NCBI RefSeq assembly: GCF_019052655.1
Contig: NZ_JAHQVB010000004.1
Coordinates: 1 to 64,000 of the forward strand
Reading direction: 5' to 3'
Length of the DNA stretch: 64,000 nucleotides
Source of the DNA: Holdemanella porci
GTDB taxonomy: Bacteria; Bacillota_I; Bacilli_A; Erysipelotrichales; Erysipelotrichaceae
Within the stretch, counting starts at the first letter, position 1. Each line of letters starts with the position of its first letter. Of this stretch, positions 8,766 through 18,000 are shown piece after piece. The translations under genes and the position numbers were made by a program. Under the pieces are notes generated by a model. The model saw only the letters and a list, made by a program, of their open reading frames with translations. It was not told the origin of the DNA and did no database searches.

Positions 8766-9600
8766 TACTTTGTAGCATGAAATAATAGATTTCTGGTTTT
8801 GCCATAAAACGAAGATTTACGTGTGTGCATCCTACACCGGATGAAATGATGTATGGAAAGGCAAGACGTTTTGCGTGGGAACGATTCAATGATTTTGCCC
8901 CATCTATCGATTTATATCCACCAAAAATAGGGAATGTGATTTGATTGCCATGAGAGTGTCCACATAATGCAAGGGATATTGATTTTGTGGATAATTCTTC
9001 ATTAGTCAGTGTATCTGGCATGTGAGTAATGAGCAGATTGTATTGTTTGTCTGACGTTGAAATTTTACTTGGATCTGGAATATTTGATAATGCACTTAAT
9101 GTAATGCCTTCCTCTTTTTTGTTTGTAAGAAGAATTGTTTCATTTTCTAATATTTCAAATTGTGCCTGATTTAAAATGGAACGAACTACGTCGTTGTTTG
9201 CATCATCCTTTTCGCCTAAGACACAAAACTTACCTAGTGGAGCATGCATCTTAGATAATTTATTGGTGATATAATCCATGTCTTCTTGATTCATTTGACA
9301 GGTTTCATCAAATAGATCGCCACCAAAAATCAGAATGTCTGGATCTAAATGTTCAATTTTATTAAAGAGTTTGTCGGCTCTTTTTTTATTTTCAAATTTA
9401 CCATATTGCACATCCGTAAAATAAACAATGGATACATCATTCATTGAGGATGGAATCTTTTCATCTTTCAATGTTTTATATTGTACACTCAATTGTTCGG
9501 GCTCAACATTTTTTGCGATTTTCAAAGATCCTAGCATACTTAATACGATCGCAAATAATATGGCAATGATGATAAACATTTGTTTCTGTAACTTTGTCAT
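8761..9600 (-). CDS. Membrane-anchored metallophosphoesterase-like protein with altered active site
   Basis: The protein has 279 residues: an N-terminal membrane anchor (residues 8-27) and an external calcineurin-like phosphoesterase domain resembling the YkuE/YaeI group. Some metal-binding motifs are intact (GGDLFD at 93-98, H193, GHSHG at 214-218). The first motif, normally D-x-H, is D63-V-Q65, and the GNHD/E motif is G129-E-K-D132. Three expected ligand or catalytic residues are therefore replaced, so activity may be lost or altered. It is a single-gene unit between two terminator-like hairpins. Confidence 0.85.
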   Translation of the reverse strand: MTKLQKQMFIIIAILFAIVLSMLGSLKIAKNVEPEQLSVQYKTLKDEKIPSSMNDVSIVYFTDVQYGKFENKKRADKLFNKIEHLDPDILIFGGDLFDETCQMNQEDMDYITNKLSKMHAPLGKFCVLGEKDDANNDVVRSILNQAQFEILENETILLTNKKEEGITLSALSNIPDPSKISTSDKQYNLLITHMPDTLTNEELSTKSISLALCGHSHGNQITFPIFGGYKSIDGAKSLNRSHAKRLAFPYIISSGVGCTHVNLRFMAKPEIYYFMLQSK

Positions 9601-9634
9601 GAAACTATTTTATCATAAAATAGAAAAGACATCA

Positions 9635-11446
9635 CTAGGATGCCTTTGTTGCTCTTGGTTTTCTTGCATGGAAATTGTTCTTACGATTCTTTTGAAGTTC
9701 TTCCATTGTTTGTTTTGAATTCAAGATAACTGGAATTACAATTGGGTTCCGATGTGTCTTCTTGTATAAGAATGGTTCTAATGTAGAGCGTACACAGTTT
9801 TTGATTTCAGAGAAAGTGGTTTTCTCTTTCATCTTTTCTTGAAGAGAATTATTCACAATATATTCAGCTTCTTTGATCAATCCCTGTGAATCTTTTATGA
9901 AGACAAATCCACGTGATACGATGACTGGTCGCATTAAGATTTTGTTTTCTTTTGAATCGATAGCTAAGATAACAGCAACTAATCCATTATCGGCTAAGAT
10001 TCGACGATCTTTTAAAACAGCAGTGGATAATCCGGAAATATCATTTCCATCGACATAAATATCGTCACCTTGGTATCGCCAGTCACTTTGTAGTACTTTG
10101 TGATCTCTTAAAATTAAAATATCTCCATTTGCGCATACAAAGATATTCTCTTTAGGAATACCTGTTTCCATTGCGGTTTGACGGTGTTGCATCAACATCT
10201 TATATTCACCATGAATTGGCATAAAATAGGTTGGACGAACTAACTGTAACATTAGTTTTTGTTCTTCTTTAGAAGCATGTCCCGTTGTATGCAAGTTATT
10301 TAAGATGGATTTTGTCAATACTGTAGCACCCGATCTAAATAAATTATCAATAACACGATTGACACTGGATTGGTTTCCTGGAATTGGATTACTTGAGAAT
10401 ACGATTGTATCTCCAGGTTTTAAGTGAATAAAGCGGTGTGTACCATTCGCAATCCTTGATAGGGCAGCCAAAGGTTCACCCTGACTTCCTGTACAAATAA
10501 TACAAACTTTATCATCTGGTGTATAAGCTAATTCTTCAGGACTTAAGAAGTCTGAATTTTTAACTTTGATTGTTCCCATCTTTCGTCCAATATCGACAAC
10601 ATTTTCCATACTACGACCAAATACGATTACTTTTCTACCAAATTTAGTAGCAGCTTCAATGATTTGAGCAACACGATGTACGTTGGATGCGAATGTCGCA
10701 ACAATTAAACGCTGTTTTGTCTTACGCATAATGTCCTGGATTTCATTGGCAACTTTTCTTTCTGAAATAGAGAAGTCTTCAACTCCAGAGTTTGTAGAAT
10801 CTGACATCAATAAGTCTGGTTTTGTGACACCGATAAATGCCATTTTCTGATAGTCTGCATTTGTTCCAACAGGAGTTAAGTCAAATTTGAAGTCACCTGT
10901 GTGGACAATAGATCCATTAGGACATGTGATATGTACACCTAAAGAATCGGGGATAGAGTGGATGGTATTGAAGAAACCAACTTTAAAGTATTTTGTTGAG
11001 ATACTTGAGTTTTCATCAATTTCTATAATTTTTGTTTTTTCTAGTCCTTTATGTTCACTTAACTTTTTAAGAATCAAAGCCTTCGCAAAACGAGGTGCAT
11101 AGATAGCATCAATTTGGACTTGTTTTAGTAAGAATGGAATTCCTCCAATATGATCCTCGTGACCATGGGTAATTACTAAAAACTTTCTTTTTTTGTTCAT
11201 GCGAATCAAATGATGATAATCAGGAATTACATAGTCAACTCCTAATAGTTCATCACCTGGAAACAAAACGCCACAATCTACGATACAGATTTCATTTTCG
11301 TGTTCGTAGCAATACATATTTTTACCGACTTCGCCTAATCCCCCTAAGGCGTAAATCAAAGTATCACCTTTTTCAACGTGATTTTTTGCATGATATGGTT
11401 TTTTGTTCGATGCATGCCCAAACGCTTGTTGTTGTGTTTTTGGCAT
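9635..11446 (-). CDS. rnj: Ribonuclease J
   Basis: The 603-residue metallo-beta-lactamase/beta-CASP nuclease performs 5'-3' exo- and endonucleolytic mRNA decay and rRNA maturation. The zinc motif THGHEDH is at residues 93-99 and HTGDFKFD follows, then the beta-CASP domain and a C-terminal RNase J domain. It is about 45 residues longer than B. subtilis RNase J1; the extra length is a basic His/Lys-rich N-terminal tail (about 26 residues) and a basic C-terminal tail. A weak AT-rich hairpin (about 9605-9622) follows the gene. Confidence 0.95.
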   Translation of the reverse strand: MPKTQQQAFGHASNKKPYHAKNHVEKGDTLIYALGGLGEVGKNMYCYEHENEICIVDCGVLFPGDELLGVDYVIPDYHHLIRMNKKRKFLVITHGHEDHIGGIPFLLKQVQIDAIYAPRFAKALILKKLSEHKGLEKTKIIEIDENSSISTKYFKVGFFNTIHSIPDSLGVHITCPNGSIVHTGDFKFDLTPVGTNADYQKMAFIGVTKPDLLMSDSTNSGVEDFSISERKVANEIQDIMRKTKQRLIVATFASNVHRVAQIIEAATKFGRKVIVFGRSMENVVDIGRKMGTIKVKNSDFLSPEELAYTPDDKVCIICTGSQGEPLAALSRIANGTHRFIHLKPGDTIVFSSNPIPGNQSSVNRVIDNLFRSGATVLTKSILNNLHTTGHASKEEQKLMLQLVRPTYFMPIHGEYKMLMQHRQTAMETGIPKENIFVCANGDILILRDHKVLQSDWRYQGDDIYVDGNDISGLSTAVLKDRRILADNGLVAVILAIDSKENKILMRPVIVSRGFVFIKDSQGLIKEAEYIVNNSLQEKMKEKTTFSEIKNCVRSTLEPFLYKKTHRNPIVIPVILNSKQTMEELQKNRKNNFHARKPRATKAS

Positions 11447-11505
11447 ATTCGACCTCTTTCTATAATTTAATGACTCTATTGTTATTATAGCAAAGCTACG
11501 CGATT

Positions 11506-11535
11506 TAAAAAAGCAGAAGCTTAAATGACTTCTGC
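11506..11535 (-). terminator. Terminator of def
   Basis: On the minus strand GCAGAAG and CTTCTGC pair around a loop that contains the def stop codon, followed by TTTTTT. Confidence 0.85.
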
Positions 11536-12072
11536 CTCATCATCACTTTTCCATGGATTATTGGCATCAATATGATCGTAGAAAAGAGTACCTGATAAGT
11601 GATCGATTTCGTGTTGAAGGCAAATTGCGAAATATCCTTCCGCTGAAATTGTTACATCTTTATCTTGAATCAAATCATAACCACGAACTTTAATTCTTGC
11701 ATGACGGAAAACATGTCCTGGATGTTCGCCTTTTACGGATAAACAACCTTCTCCATTATCTAAATATGCGTTTTGTACGGATTCGGAAATGATTTTAGGA
11801 TTGACTAGTGCAACTTCATCTACACCATCTTCATAAGGAATCACAACAGCAATCATTTGTTTTAAAACACCAACTTGTACAGCTGCAATACCAACGGCCG
11901 GCTGTAAACCTTCGGCTTCGGCAATTTCATCATCTTGTGAATTACGCACATAATCTAACATGGCCTGTAAAAGTTCTCTGTCCTCATTTGATAAAGGCAA
12001 TTGAACAGGTTCACTTTGCATACGAATTCTTTCGTCTGTATCCAATATAATATCTTTGCTTGTTATTTTCAT
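11521..12072 (-). CDS. def: Peptide deformylase
   Basis: The 183-residue metalloenzyme removes the formyl group from nascent proteins. The three motifs are present: VGIAAVQVG (motif 1), EGCLS (Cys ligand) and QHEIDHLSG (two His ligands and catalytic Glu). The length and the insert before motif 2 fit type 2 deformylases of Bacillota. I chose the start at 12072 (MKITSKDII), which has GAGGATG upstream; an ORF start at 12120 would add 16 residues with no good RBS. Confidence 0.95.
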   Translation of the reverse strand: MKITSKDIILDTDERIRMQSEPVQLPLSNEDRELLQAMLDYVRNSQDDEIAEAEGLQPAVGIAAVQVGVLKQMIAVVIPYEDGVDEVALVNPKIISESVQNAYLDNGEGCLSVKGEHPGHVFRHARIKVRGYDLIQDKDVTISAEGYFAICLQHEIDHLSGTLFYDHIDANNPWKSDDEAEVI

Positions 12073-12169
12073 AGTAATCATCCTCGCAAACATTCTATAG
12101 CATTTTCGAATTATTGACAAATGATTTTTGAAAATATGCTAAAATAGAATTTATGATGGGGGGATTTAC

Positions 12170-13378
12170 ATGTCCGAACAAAAAAAGAAGGGAAAATTAT
12201 CATTTTTCGCATTGGATCCAAAGTGTGATAAGTATATTAATTGGGCGGTGTCGCTTCTTTTGTTGATTGGAACATTTACGATTGTATCAACCAATGTAGG
12301 AAAAACGACATATGCTCCTAACATTGTCCCAAAAGTAATTGTTAAACAAAGTGTATTTTGCGTATGTGGATATATTGCCATGTGGTTTATGAATCGTTTG
12401 TTTCGCTTTCGATGGTATTCAAAAGCAGAATGGTTTATTGTTCCACTTTGTTTGTTCATAATGGTACTTCCATTTGCGTTTCCAGAAATTGGAGGAAGCC
12501 ATGCCTGGATTCAGGTTGCCGGTATATCTTTGCAGCCAAGTGAATTTGCAAAACCATTATTGCTGATTATTTGTGCGACATGCTTGTATCGCGCAAAAAA
12601 GAAATCAATTATGTTAAAGGAAAAGGGTAGACTCTTTAAAAGGGCGTGGGCCGCATTTATTTGTATATGTATCATTGTGCTTTTTCAAAAAGATACAGGA
12701 ACCGCTGTTATCATTGGATTTATCTTTATATCTTGTATCATGATTCCAAAATATCCTGTTTTACAACATACACAACGCGTATTAAAAGTACTTATTTATG
12801 GAGGAATTATTTCTGGCGTTGTTTTGTTTGGATTTACAAATATAGGAAATGAAATCTTAAAACATACGCCCTTTGCACATATTGCGGTGCGTGTTGAAAA
12901 CTTCAAAAATCCATATAACGATGTTTATGGGGATGGATATCAACCAGCCAATTCTTTGTATGGAATCGCAAGCTCGAATATTGTTGGAAAAGGCATTGGA
13001 AACTCGGCACGTAAATATGGTTATTTAACACAGGCTGACAATGACTATATTTTAGCTGTATTGATTGAAGAAACAGGTATCTTTGGTTTGTTTGGATTGG
13101 TTATTCTGTATGGAATTATTGAATTTCGCTTATTTTATTATGCCTTTAAAACAAGTGAGGATATGTACAAAATAATATTGGGTGGCGCAGGCGTTTATCT
13201 ATTTATGCACTTCTTTTTGAATGCTGGTGGTGTGGCTAGCCTGATTCCTTTTACCGGAGTACCCCTACTATTTATAAGTAGTGGAGGTACAAGCTTGATT
13301 TCAATTATGTTGACAATGGGATTGGCACAAAACTGCATTTGTGCAATCCGAAGAAGGGAGATGGATCGATTATCATGA
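12170..13378 (+). CDS. ftsW: SEDS peptidoglycan glycosyltransferase, FtsW/RodA family
   Basis: A 402-residue protein with about ten membrane helices polymerises lipid II during septum or side-wall synthesis. Family features seen are IGGSHAWIQVAGISLQPSEFAKP, FQKDTGTAVII, and the late ANDYILAVL-like QADNDYILAVLIEETG and ISSGGTSLI segments. FtsW and RodA cannot be separated with certainty by eye; the downstream cell-cycle genes favour FtsW. A TTGACA/TGCTAAAAT-type promoter lies upstream, and GGGGGG precedes the ATG. It overlaps rsmD by 4 bases. Confidence 0.9.
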   Translation: MSEQKKKGKLSFFALDPKCDKYINWAVSLLLLIGTFTIVSTNVGKTTYAPNIVPKVIVKQSVFCVCGYIAMWFMNRLFRFRWYSKAEWFIVPLCLFIMVLPFAFPEIGGSHAWIQVAGISLQPSEFAKPLLLIICATCLYRAKKKSIMLKEKGRLFKRAWAAFICICIIVLFQKDTGTAVIIGFIFISCIMIPKYPVLQHTQRVLKVLIYGGIISGVVLFGFTNIGNEILKHTPFAHIAVRVENFKNPYNDVYGDGYQPANSLYGIASSNIVGKGIGNSARKYGYLTQADNDYILAVLIEETGIFGLFGLVILYGIIEFRLFYYAFKTSEDMYKIILGGAGVYLFMHFFLNAGGVASLIPFTGVPLLFISSGGTSLISIMLTMGLAQNCICAIRRREMDRLS

Positions 13379-13923
13379 GAATTGTAGCGGGAAAATATGG
13401 GTCTAGATCATTAAAAAGTCCTAAAAATGATACGACTAGACCAACACAAGATAAAATTAAAGGGGCCATCTTCTCAAGTTTGGGGAACATGTTTGATGGT
13501 GGTAACTTTTTAGATTGTTACAGTGGAACTGGAAATATGGGCTTAGAAGCTGTGAGTCGCGGAATGGATCATGCGACTTTGGTGGACAATAATAAAGGGG
13601 CCATTTCTGTCATTAAGGAGAATGTAAAGAGTTTAAAGGCAGAAAAAGAGACCAAAATTATTTGTGGAAATATTTTTAGTGTATTGGAGCGTTTGACTTT
13701 AAAGTATGATGTAGTTTATATTGATCCTCCGTATGCGAAACAGGAAAATGAAAAGTTGATTCAAAAATTAGAGGATTTGGATATTGTAAAATCAGATGGA
13801 GTTATTGTAGTGGAAAGCCTGCAAGAAGAGGTGTGGCCAGAAAAAATAGCTTCATTCATAAAATATAAAGAGAAGACATATGGTATTACGCGTATTTCTT
13901 ATTATCAAAAAGAGGAGAATTAA
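13375..13923 (+). CDS. rsmD: 16S rRNA (guanine966-N2)-methyltransferase
   Basis: The 182-residue SAM methyltransferase carries MRIVAGKYGSRSLKSP, TRPTQDKIKGAIFSSL, DCYSGTGNMGLEAVSRG (SAM binding) and the N6/N2-methylase motif DPPYA. The start at 13375 (ATGAGA) overlaps the ftsW stop codon; an earlier in-frame codon at 13339 lies within ftsW. rsmD followed directly by coaD is a common Bacillota pairing. Confidence 0.95.
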   Translation: MRIVAGKYGSRSLKSPKNDTTRPTQDKIKGAIFSSLGNMFDGGNFLDCYSGTGNMGLEAVSRGMDHATLVDNNKGAISVIKENVKSLKAEKETKIICGNIFSVLERLTLKYDVVYIDPPYAKQENEKLIQKLEDLDIVKSDGVIVVESLQEEVWPEKIASFIKYKEKTYGITRISYYQKEEN

Positions 13924-13925
13924 GA

Positions 13926-14402
13926 ATGAAAATAGCAGCATTTTGCGGAACATTTGACCCAGTTACTTATGGTCATTTAGATATTATTGAAAGAGCTAGT
14001 AAGTTGTTTGATCAGTTAGTGGTCTTTATTTCGCCAAACTCAGATAAAAATAATGAGTTTACAGAGGAAAAAAGATTAAAATGGTTGAATGAATCAACGA
14101 AGCACTTGTCAAACGTAACATGCAAGATTCAGTCGGGATTAGTTGTCGAGGCATGCAAAAGTGTGAATGCGACTGTGCTGGTACGTGGAATTCGTAATGG
14201 TGTGGATTGTACATACGAGCAAAACATGGCGTTTATGAACGCAAGATTGAATGAGGACATTGAGACAGTATGTTTATTTACTCGTCCTGAATATAGTTTG
14301 TACTCAAGTTCAAACGTAAGAGAACTATTTAAATATGGTCAGGACATTTCGGGATTTGTTCCTGCTTGTGTATTAGAAGATCTTAAAAAAGGAGAAGAAT
14401 AA
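13926..14402 (+). CDS. coaD: Phosphopantetheine adenylyltransferase
   Basis: The 158-residue nucleotidyltransferase makes dephospho-CoA from 4'-phosphopantetheine and ATP, the fourth step of CoA synthesis. It shows GTFDPVTYGHLD (phosphate-binding HxGH-type motif), LVRGIRNGVD and YSLYSSSNVRE (the ISSS/TR-type C-terminal ATP motif). It lies 2 bases after rsmD with GAGGAG before the start. Confidence 0.96.
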   Translation: MKIAAFCGTFDPVTYGHLDIIERASKLFDQLVVFISPNSDKNNEFTEEKRLKWLNESTKHLSNVTCKIQSGLVVEACKSVNATVLVRGIRNGVDCTYEQNMAFMNARLNEDIETVCLFTRPEYSLYSSSNVRELFKYGQDISGFVPACVLEDLKKGEE

Positions 14403-14403
14403 A

Positions 14404-15087
14404 ATGGAAAAGTTTATTGATTGGTTAAAGGCAAATGGATATCAATATAAAGATGAAGATATTTATCTAGAAGCTTGTACACACTCTTCGTATGCCAATG
14501 AACATCATCGTGAAATGGGAGACAATGAGCGCTTAGAATTTATGGGAGATTCTGTTTTACAAATTTGGAGTGCTACACAATTATTTTTGATGGAACCCAA
14601 AATGCGTGAAGGACAAATGACAACACTTCGTGCACAGACAGTGTGTGAATCTACATTAGCCGTATTGAATAGACAATTAGGATGGTATGAATTCTTGCGT
14701 CTAGGTGTTGGTGAAGAAAAAACGGGTGGACGCCATAGAGAAAGTATTTTGGCCGATCAATTTGAAGCTTGCATCGGAGCTATTTATATTGATCAGGGAT
14801 ATGCCGTTTGTGACGAGATTTTGACAAAATATATGAAGCCAGTATTTAAACAAGAAAAGAGTGAGGCTGTTACAGACTATAAAACACATTTACAAGAGGT
14901 GATTCAGGCAGATTCTAGAAAGACAATTCAATATAAATTGTTAGAAGAAAAAGGTCCAAGTAATGCACCAACCTTCACAATGGGTGTGTATTTAGATGAT
15001 ATTTTATTAGGTCAGGGAACGAGCAGCACAAAGAAAAAGGCGGAACAAAAAGCAGCTAAGGATGCTTTTGAAAAGATGGCAAAATAA
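14404..15087 (+). CDS. rnc: Ribonuclease III
   Basis: The 227-residue double-strand-specific endoribonuclease processes rRNA precursors and structured mRNAs. The catalytic signature NERLEFMGDSVLQ is near residue 41, followed by a second acidic motif (DQFEACIGAIYID), and a dsRNA-binding domain fills the last 70 residues (DYKTHLQEVIQ to KKKAEQKAAKDAFE). It sits 1 base after coaD. Confidence 0.96.
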   Translation: MEKFIDWLKANGYQYKDEDIYLEACTHSSYANEHHREMGDNERLEFMGDSVLQIWSATQLFLMEPKMREGQMTTLRAQTVCESTLAVLNRQLGWYEFLRLGVGEEKTGGRHRESILADQFEACIGAIYIDQGYAVCDEILTKYMKPVFKQEKSEAVTDYKTHLQEVIQADSRKTIQYKLLEEKGPSNAPTFTMGVYLDDILLGQGTSSTKKKAEQKAAKDAFEKMAK

Positions 15088-15088
15088 A

Positions 15089-18000
15089 ATGGAAGTATTT
15101 GAGAAATTACTAGATCCGGAATTATATGCGTATTTTAAAAATGCGACTTTTTATGAGAATCCTGTATTTCATACAGCGCATAAAATGGTTGATTTTTACA
15201 TTGAATTTGAGAATGTAATTCCTTTGGAAATTTATGAACAGATCATTACTAAGCTTCAGCTTTCTTTGCATACTCATGTAAAGTTGCATATGCACACAAA
15301 GAATAGCGTTATTGAAATGGATGAACTGGATCGTTATGTAAATTATTTTGTGGAAAAATATAGTGATGTGAAGGATTTTCGCTTTCTACATCCTTATTTG
15401 GAAAATGATACAATCTGTTTTTCTACACGCGATGAGTCTCGTCTTGCTGCTTTAAATTTGGCTTTACCTTCATTAATGGAAAAGTTAGAGGATGTAGGGA
15501 TTACGCAGGAAATTGTGTGTAAAAAAGTTGAAGATGATATAGAGATTGAAACGGCAAAGGTTCAAGTGAGTGCACCAGTTGTTAAACAAGAGCCAGTTAA
15601 GAAGCAGTATCCTTCTTCAAACAGCTATAAGAAGGAATCAGCTACAACATATAAGATTGCAGATTTACGAGTGGGCTATTCAAATGTTCAAATTGAAGGA
15701 CATATTTTCGATATTGATAATCGTGTTATGAAGAGTGGTAAAACTTTGCAGATGTTGTATATCAGTGATTATGATGATGCGATTGTTGCCAAACGTTTTG
15801 AAGGGGCAAGATGTCCTATTGAAGAGATTCAAGCGGTAAAAAAAGGCATGCATGTTGTGTTAACGGGTGAAGTTGTTTATGATTCATTCTCAAAGTGCGA
15901 CTCTTTTATGGTTCGTAAATTAGAAATCTCAAATGAAAAGAAAAGAGAAGATCATGCGAAAGTAAAAAGAACGGAATGGCATGTTCACTCTAATTTTTCA
16001 GAAATGGATGGTGTTTGTGCAATCGAAGAATTTATTCAGACTGCCTATGACTGGGGTATGGATTCTATCGGTGTGTGTGATCACCAGGTCGTACAGGCTT
16101 TTCCAATGGCACAACATAAGATTGAGGCTTTGGTCAAACAAGATCCGAATCGTGAATTTAAAATGTTGTATGGTTGTGAAATGCTTGTGGCAGATTCTAA
16201 ATATCATATTGTATATAATAATGATCATCGCAAACTTGAAGATGCAACATTTGTCGTGTTTGACTTAGAAACAACGGGTCTTTCAAATACGCGTGATGAA
16301 ATTATTGAATTTGGTGGGGTTAAAATCAAAAATCGTGAAGAGGTTGGACGTTTACAGAGGTTCATTAATCCAAAGCGTACAATTCCTGCCCACATTTCAA
16401 ATTTAACGCATATTACACAAAATGATGTAGATCGTGCAAAACCTATTGAAGATGCTTTAGATGAGTTGTTAGAATTTATTGGAGATTCTATTTTAGTTGC
16501 ACATAATGCGACATTTGACGTTGGCTTTATGAATGCAGCCTGCAGAAAAACAGGTCGTGATGAACTGACAAATCCTGTGATTGATACATTGCCACTATCG
16601 TATGCGATGCTTCCGGATGATCAAAAGCGATTTAATCTAGGAAGTGTATGTCGTCATTATCGTGTGAGTTATGATGGTGAAGGTGCGCACCGTGCCGACT
16701 ATGATGCGGATGTACTTTCACAAGTCATGTATAATATGATGAATCAATTAGGACATGAAGCTACTTTAGATACATTAGTTGATATGGAAAGTGGATGTGA
16801 GAAATACGCTTCGAAAAAACCATATGAGAGAAATCGTCCATATCATATGACGGTATTTGCAAAGAATAAGGATGGTTTAAAAGAATTGTTTGAATTGATT
16901 ACTTTATCACATACACAATATTTGGTGAGTATGGGTAAAGAAAATGGTCAGCCTCGTATTATTAAGGAGGAAATCTCAAAGAAGTGGGATAACGGCAACT
17001 TATTAATTGGTTCTTCTTGTCAGAATGGTGAAATTTTTGAATTGGCGCATACGCGAAGTAAAAAAGAATTATTGGAAGCTATGGGCTATTATGACTACAT
17101 TGAGTTACAGCCATTAGAGTGTTATAAGAATTTATTGGATCGTGGAAGCATTACAGATGTGGATGATTTGAAGTGGTATTTGCAGTTTATCTATGATACC
17201 GCAAAAGAAGCGGGTAAGATGGTGATTGCTTCAAGTGATGCACACTATGTGAATCCTAATGAGAAACGTCTTCGTGATGTATATATTAATGCCAAGGCAA
17301 TTGGTAATGCTAGACATCCTCTATATATTTATAATAAACAAGCGCGTAAAGCTACGAGCAATCCAAATCAGCATTTGTTGACGACGGATGAGATGTTGAA
17401 GGCATTTGAATGGATGGGTGAAGATGTAGCTTATGAGGTTGTTGTGGAAAACACAAATAAATTGAAGTTATTAACAGAGCCTATCTTTCCAATCAAAGAT
17501 AAGTTGTATCCACCTGACATTGAGGGATCTGACCAAAAGTTGCGTGATATTTGTTTTGAAACAGCTCACCAATGGTATGGAAATGATTTGCCAGACATTG
17601 TAGAGAAACGTTTAACTCGTGAGTTAGATAGTATTATTGGTCATGGTTACTATGTAGTATATTATATTTCACACTTACTAGTTAAGAAGAGTAATGATGA
17701 TGGATATCTTGTAGGTTCGCGTGGATCTGTAGGATCTAGTTTTGTTGCGACAATGTCCAATATTACTGAGGTAAACCCATTAACACCTCACTATGTATGT
17801 AAAAATTGTCAGCACTATGAGTTTTTAGATGGGGATGAAGCTAAGTCTGGTTTTGATTTGCCGGATAAGCTGTGTCCGGTTTGTGGTGAAATCATGCGTG
17901 GAGATGGTCAGGATATTCCGTTTGAAACATTCTTAGGTTTTGAGGGGGATAAAGTTCCCGATATCGATTTGAACTTTTCCGGTGAATATCAACCGAATGC

